64,000 nucleotides of DNA from GAS188 sp963713805 (lineage in GTDB: Bacteria > Pseudomonadota > Alphaproteobacteria > Rhizobiales > Beijerinckiaceae), in assembly GCA_963713805.1 (NCBI GenBank), contig CAVQNF010000003.1, forward strand, positions 186,001 to 250,000, in the 5' to 3' direction. Every line of letters starts with the position of its first letter. Position 1 is the stretch's first letter. Both the position numbers and the translations under genes were made by a program. The notes under the pieces were generated by a model, which saw only the letters and a program-made list of their open reading frames with translations, was not told the DNA's origin and did no database searches. Positions 61,199 through 64,000 of this stretch are shown in pieces.

Positions 61199-63469
61199 AT
61201 GACCACGGATGCGAAGCGTCACATCTTGAAAGCGCCGAGCCTCGTCGCTCCCGTCGAGGGGAAAGCGTCGGAAGCCGAAGCCGCGCGCGACCGGAAATCC
61301 GAGCCGCAACGCGAGCATGGGCGCATCTCCTGCCTGGAAGGCGAACTCGCATCCGTAAGAGACGTGCTCGACGTCACGCTCAACAACGTGGAGCAAGGCA
61401 TATTGATGATCGATGCCGAGCATTACGTCCGGCTGTACAATAAGAAATTCGTCGATCTTCTGGAGATCCCCGAGGAGATCTTGACGAATCCCCTGCATTT
61501 TCAGCAGATTATCGAATATCAATGGTCGGTCGGCGAATTCGGCGGCGTGAGCGAGGACATCGCCACCTGGATCCGCTCGGGCGGCATCTTCAAATCGCCT
61601 CCGGTTTACGAGCGCCGGCGCCCGAACGGCTCCGTTCTGGAGATTCGCACCACCATGCTCGCGGACGGCGGCGCCGTGCGCACCTTCTCGGACATCACCG
61701 ATCGTTGCATGAAGGAGGACGCCCTCAAACGGGCCGAGGTGGAATATCGCAGCCTTTTCGAGAACGCCGTCGTCGGCATCTACCGATCCACTTTGGACGG
61801 GCGGCAATTGCGGGCCAATCCGGCTCTCGTGCAGCTCAACGGCTATGCCAACGAGGCCGAGATGCTCGCCGCCGTGAACGACATCGCGCGCGAATGGTAT
61901 GTCGATCCGAAACGCCGCGACGAATTCCTGAACGAGATGCGGACGAAGGGACGGGTGACGGATTTCGTCTCGGAGGTCTATCGGCACAGGACGCGCGAGA
62001 AGATCTGGGTTTCGGAGACCGCCTGGTGCGTGCGCAGCGAGGACGGGCGACCCGTCGTCTTCGAAGGCACGGTGCTCGACGCATCGGCGCGCATGCATTC
62101 CGAGGCGAAGATCGCCTTCATGGCCCATCACGACACTTTGACGGGCCTGCCCAATCGCGCCCATTTGACCCGGCGCATCGAGGACGCCTTGCGCGACATT
62201 CCCTTGGCGGGCCCGTTCGCGGTCCATTACCTCGATCTCGACCGGTTCAAGGAGGTCAACGACACGCTCGGGCATGCGGCCGGGGACAGGCTCCTGCGCC
62301 TCGCCGGCCGGCGGCTGAAGAAATGCGTCCGCGCAAGCGACATCGTGGCGCGGCTCGGCGGCGACGAGTTCGCCGTGATCCAATTCGGCATCGGCGAGGA
62401 CAATGAGGCCGGCGAGCTCGCGGCGCGGATCGTTCGCTCGTTGAGCACTCCCTATCGGGTCGGCGCCCACTACGCCAATGTCGGCGCGAGCGTCGGCATC
62501 GCCGTGGCGCCGCGGGACGGCTGCGACGTGCAGGCCTTGATCAAGAATGCCGACATCGCCCTTTACGAAGCGAAGGCCGGTGGGCGTCGCATCTACCGGC
62601 GCTTCGATCCGAGCATGGAGGCCGGCCTGCAGGAGCGCCGCAAGGTCGAAGTCGACCTGCGCGGCGCGCTCTCGCGCGGGGAATTCATCGTCGAGTTCCA
62701 GCCGATCATCGCGTTGTCGACCGGCGTCACGGAAGGATTCGAGGCGCTCATCCGTTGGCAACGTCCGAACCGCGGCCAGGTCGAGCCGTCGCTGTTCATC
62801 CCGATCGCGGAAGAGATCGGCATCATCGAGCCGATCGGCGAATGGGTCTTGCGCGAAGCGTGCAGGCAGGTCGCCTGCCTTCCCGGCGCACCTTTCGTGG
62901 CCGTGAACCTCTCGCCTTTCCAGTTCCGCAGCCGCGGCATCGTCAGGACCATCATGAGCGCGATCTTGACGGCGGGATTGCCGCCGGGCCGCTTGGTGCT
63001 CGAGATCACCGAAACCGTGCTGCTGCGCGACGACAAGCTCACCCGGGACGCCTTGCACCAGTTGCGGCAACTCGGCGTGAAGATCGCGCTCGACGATTTC
63101 GGTGCCGGGCATTCATCGCTGCATTATTTGCAGAAGTTCCAGTTCGACAAATTCAAGATCGATCGCTCCTTCATCGCGGCCTTCGACAAGGAGCGCGGCG
63201 CGGCCGCCGTGGTGCGGGCCGTGATCAACATGGGCCGCGATCTCGGGGTTTCGGTGATCGCCGAGGGGGTGGAGACCAAGAAGCAGCTCGACGGGCTCGC
63301 CTCGCTCGGCTGTCACTCGGCCCAGGGCTTTTTCCTCGGCGAGCCGCGGGCGATCGACGACTGGATCGTGGCCACGGAAGCGGGAAGCGACGAGCCGGCG
63401 GGGCCGCTCGGGGGGCCTTCCGAAGCCGATGCCGACACCGGCGGCTTCGAGCAGCGCCGCGCCGGCTGA
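61199..63469 (+). CDS. PAS-PAS-GGDEF-EAL cyclic-di-GMP protein
   Basis: Intact 756-residue signalling protein without membrane segments. PAS 1 (VLDVTLNNVEQGILMIDAEH) and PAS 2 (RSLFENAVVGIYRSTLDGRQ) at roughly residues 50-300 sense an unknown cue. The cyclase domain carries GGDEF intact (RLGGDEFAVIQFG) after DTLTGLPNRAHL. The phosphodiesterase domain has EAL (FEALIRWQRP), NLSPFQF, DDFGAGHSSLHYLQK and AEGVETKKQLDGL, so both domains look catalytically able. Alone in its transcription unit; convergent with the M20 peptidase gene. Confidence 0.93.
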   Translation: MTTDAKRHILKAPSLVAPVEGKASEAEAARDRKSEPQREHGRISCLEGELASVRDVLDVTLNNVEQGILMIDAEHYVRLYNKKFVDLLEIPEEILTNPLHFQQIIEYQWSVGEFGGVSEDIATWIRSGGIFKSPPVYERRRPNGSVLEIRTTMLADGGAVRTFSDITDRCMKEDALKRAEVEYRSLFENAVVGIYRSTLDGRQLRANPALVQLNGYANEAEMLAAVNDIAREWYVDPKRRDEFLNEMRTKGRVTDFVSEVYRHRTREKIWVSETAWCVRSEDGRPVVFEGTVLDASARMHSEAKIAFMAHHDTLTGLPNRAHLTRRIEDALRDIPLAGPFAVHYLDLDRFKEVNDTLGHAAGDRLLRLAGRRLKKCVRASDIVARLGGDEFAVIQFGIGEDNEAGELAARIVRSLSTPYRVGAHYANVGASVGIAVAPRDGCDVQALIKNADIALYEAKAGGRRIYRRFDPSMEAGLQERRKVEVDLRGALSRGEFIVEFQPIIALSTGVTEGFEALIRWQRPNRGQVEPSLFIPIAEEIGIIEPIGEWVLREACRQVACLPGAPFVAVNLSPFQFRSRGIVRTIMSAILTAGLPPGRLVLEITETVLLRDDKLTRDALHQLRQLGVKIALDDFGAGHSSLHYLQKFQFDKFKIDRSFIAAFDKERGAAAVVRAVINMGRDLGVSVIAEGVETKKQLDGLASLGCHSAQGFFLGEPRAIDDWIVATEAGSDEPAGPLGGPSEADADTGGFEQRRAG

Positions 63470-63567
63470 CGCATTCCCGAGGCATTTGCGCCGAAGGCAG
63501 TCGGCCCCGGCTCCGCAAAAGCCGCCCCGAGAAACCGAGCCGCTCGCCGGCAGGGCAGCACGCCGCT

Positions 63568-64000
63568 CTACCCGAGATCGGCCCCGATGAGCCCTTCGAT
63601 GAAGCGGTCGCAAAGCGCGAGCTGCTCGAGCGTCACGAATTCGTCGGGCTTGTGGGCCTGGGCGATGCTGCCCGGGCCGCACACCATGGCGGGCACGCCG
63701 GCGCCCTGGAAGAACGAGGCCTCGGTTCCATAGGACACCTTGCCGACGCTTGCGCCTGGAACAAGATCGCGGACGCGGCGAAAGATCGGCTCCGTCTCCT
63801 TGGTGTCGAGCGCCGGAATGGCGTTGACGAGCTCGATCTCGATTTGGCTTCGCGGATCGACGGCCTGCATGCGCGGGAGAAGCTCATGGGTCGCGAACCG
63901 GGTGATCTCCGCGACCGGCGCGTCCGGATCGAAGCCCGGCACGTAGCGGAACTCGAACATGAATTCGGCGGCGTCGGGCACGATGTTGCCGGCGGTCCCG
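63568..64000 (-). CDS. M20-family deacylase, acetylornithine deacetylase-like, C-terminal part (runs off window)
   Basis: The visible 144 codons include the dimerisation-domain end and the second catalytic part. GNIVPDAAEFMFEFRYVPGF is the stretch after the lid, and VSYGTEASFFQGAGVPAMVC is followed by GPGSIAQAHKPDEFVTLEQL. The histidine in IAQAHKPDE and the glutamate in GTEASF are M20 metal or active-site residues. The pattern fits ArgE or a related amidohydrolase. It continues beyond 64000. No frameshift in the visible part. Confidence 0.85.
   Translation of the reverse strand, partial: GTAGNIVPDAAEFMFEFRYVPGFDPDAPVAEITRFATHELLPRMQAVDPRSQIEIELVNAIPALDTKETEPIFRRVRDLVPGASVGKVSYGTEASFFQGAGVPAMVCGPGSIAQAHKPDEFVTLEQLALCDRFIEGLIGADLG

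Overview
The window looks like chromosomal DNA of a GC-rich alphaproteobacterium, most likely order Hyphomicrobiales (Rhizobiales). I infer this from family content: ubiE-ubiB next to rdgB-hemW, a DUF2336 protein, a TAXI protein, many Liv/Opp/Dpp transporters, and GCATGATC...GATCATGC palindromic repeats. Genus cannot be decided from the sequence. An overriding property is that about two thirds of the protein genes (by my count about 38 of 57) carry one or more single-base frameshifts, mostly extra bases. These hit housekeeping genes such as hemW, ubiE, ubiB and tal, so I read them as sequencing or assembly errors, not decay. I give each such gene as one span and say where the frame changes.

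Left part (1-17.5 kb): a branched-chain amino acid-type ABC system (livH-livM-livG, minus strand), a CLC chloride channel with CBS domains, a Rid-family protein, an MFS carrier, a RelE/XRE toxin-antitoxin pair, a FAD oxidoreductase, a repeat-filled gap, a Fic toxin with its small antitoxin, then rdgB-hemW, ubiE-ubiB, transaldolase, a ligase-associated-type exonuclease and a CBS/BON protein. An AT-richer array of 14-bp repeats resembling DnaA boxes lies at 17.59-17.66 kb.

Middle (17.7-37.1 kb): a peptide ABC transporter operon on the minus strand (fused double ATPase, binding protein, two permeases), then a two-gene molybdenum hydroxylase (iorA-iorB type). A toxin-antitoxin patch follows (RelE-like with HTH, a decayed phd copy carrying a 118-bp element with 16-bp terminal inverted repeats, and phd-vapC). 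Next is a long plus-strand unit: creatininase-family amidohydrolase, MlrC-type M81 peptidase, and a complete dipeptide ABC transporter. Together these suggest uptake and hydrolysis of an amide or peptide compound.

Island (37.2-39.5 kb): tRNA-Gly(UCC) whose last 54 bases are repeated exactly 1.8 kb downstream, bounding a mini-island without an integrase. The island holds the C-terminal part of a type ISP-like restriction-modification enzyme and its small downstream partner. A fragment of another DNA methylase lies just upstream of the tRNA.

Right part (39.5-64 kb): MaoC dehydratase, DUF2336 protein, NAD kinase, MBL hydrolase, two tandem B12-type radical SAM paralogs plus a possible 2H phosphoesterase-like gene, a FAD monooxygenase, an orphan TAXI protein, Ogt, a MocR regulator facing an FMN-binding protein, a TPR-glycosyltransferase of lower GC, a cupin, PLP homeostasis protein with TesB, a UbiH-type hydroxylase, a PAS-GGDEF-EAL protein and a partial M20 peptidase.
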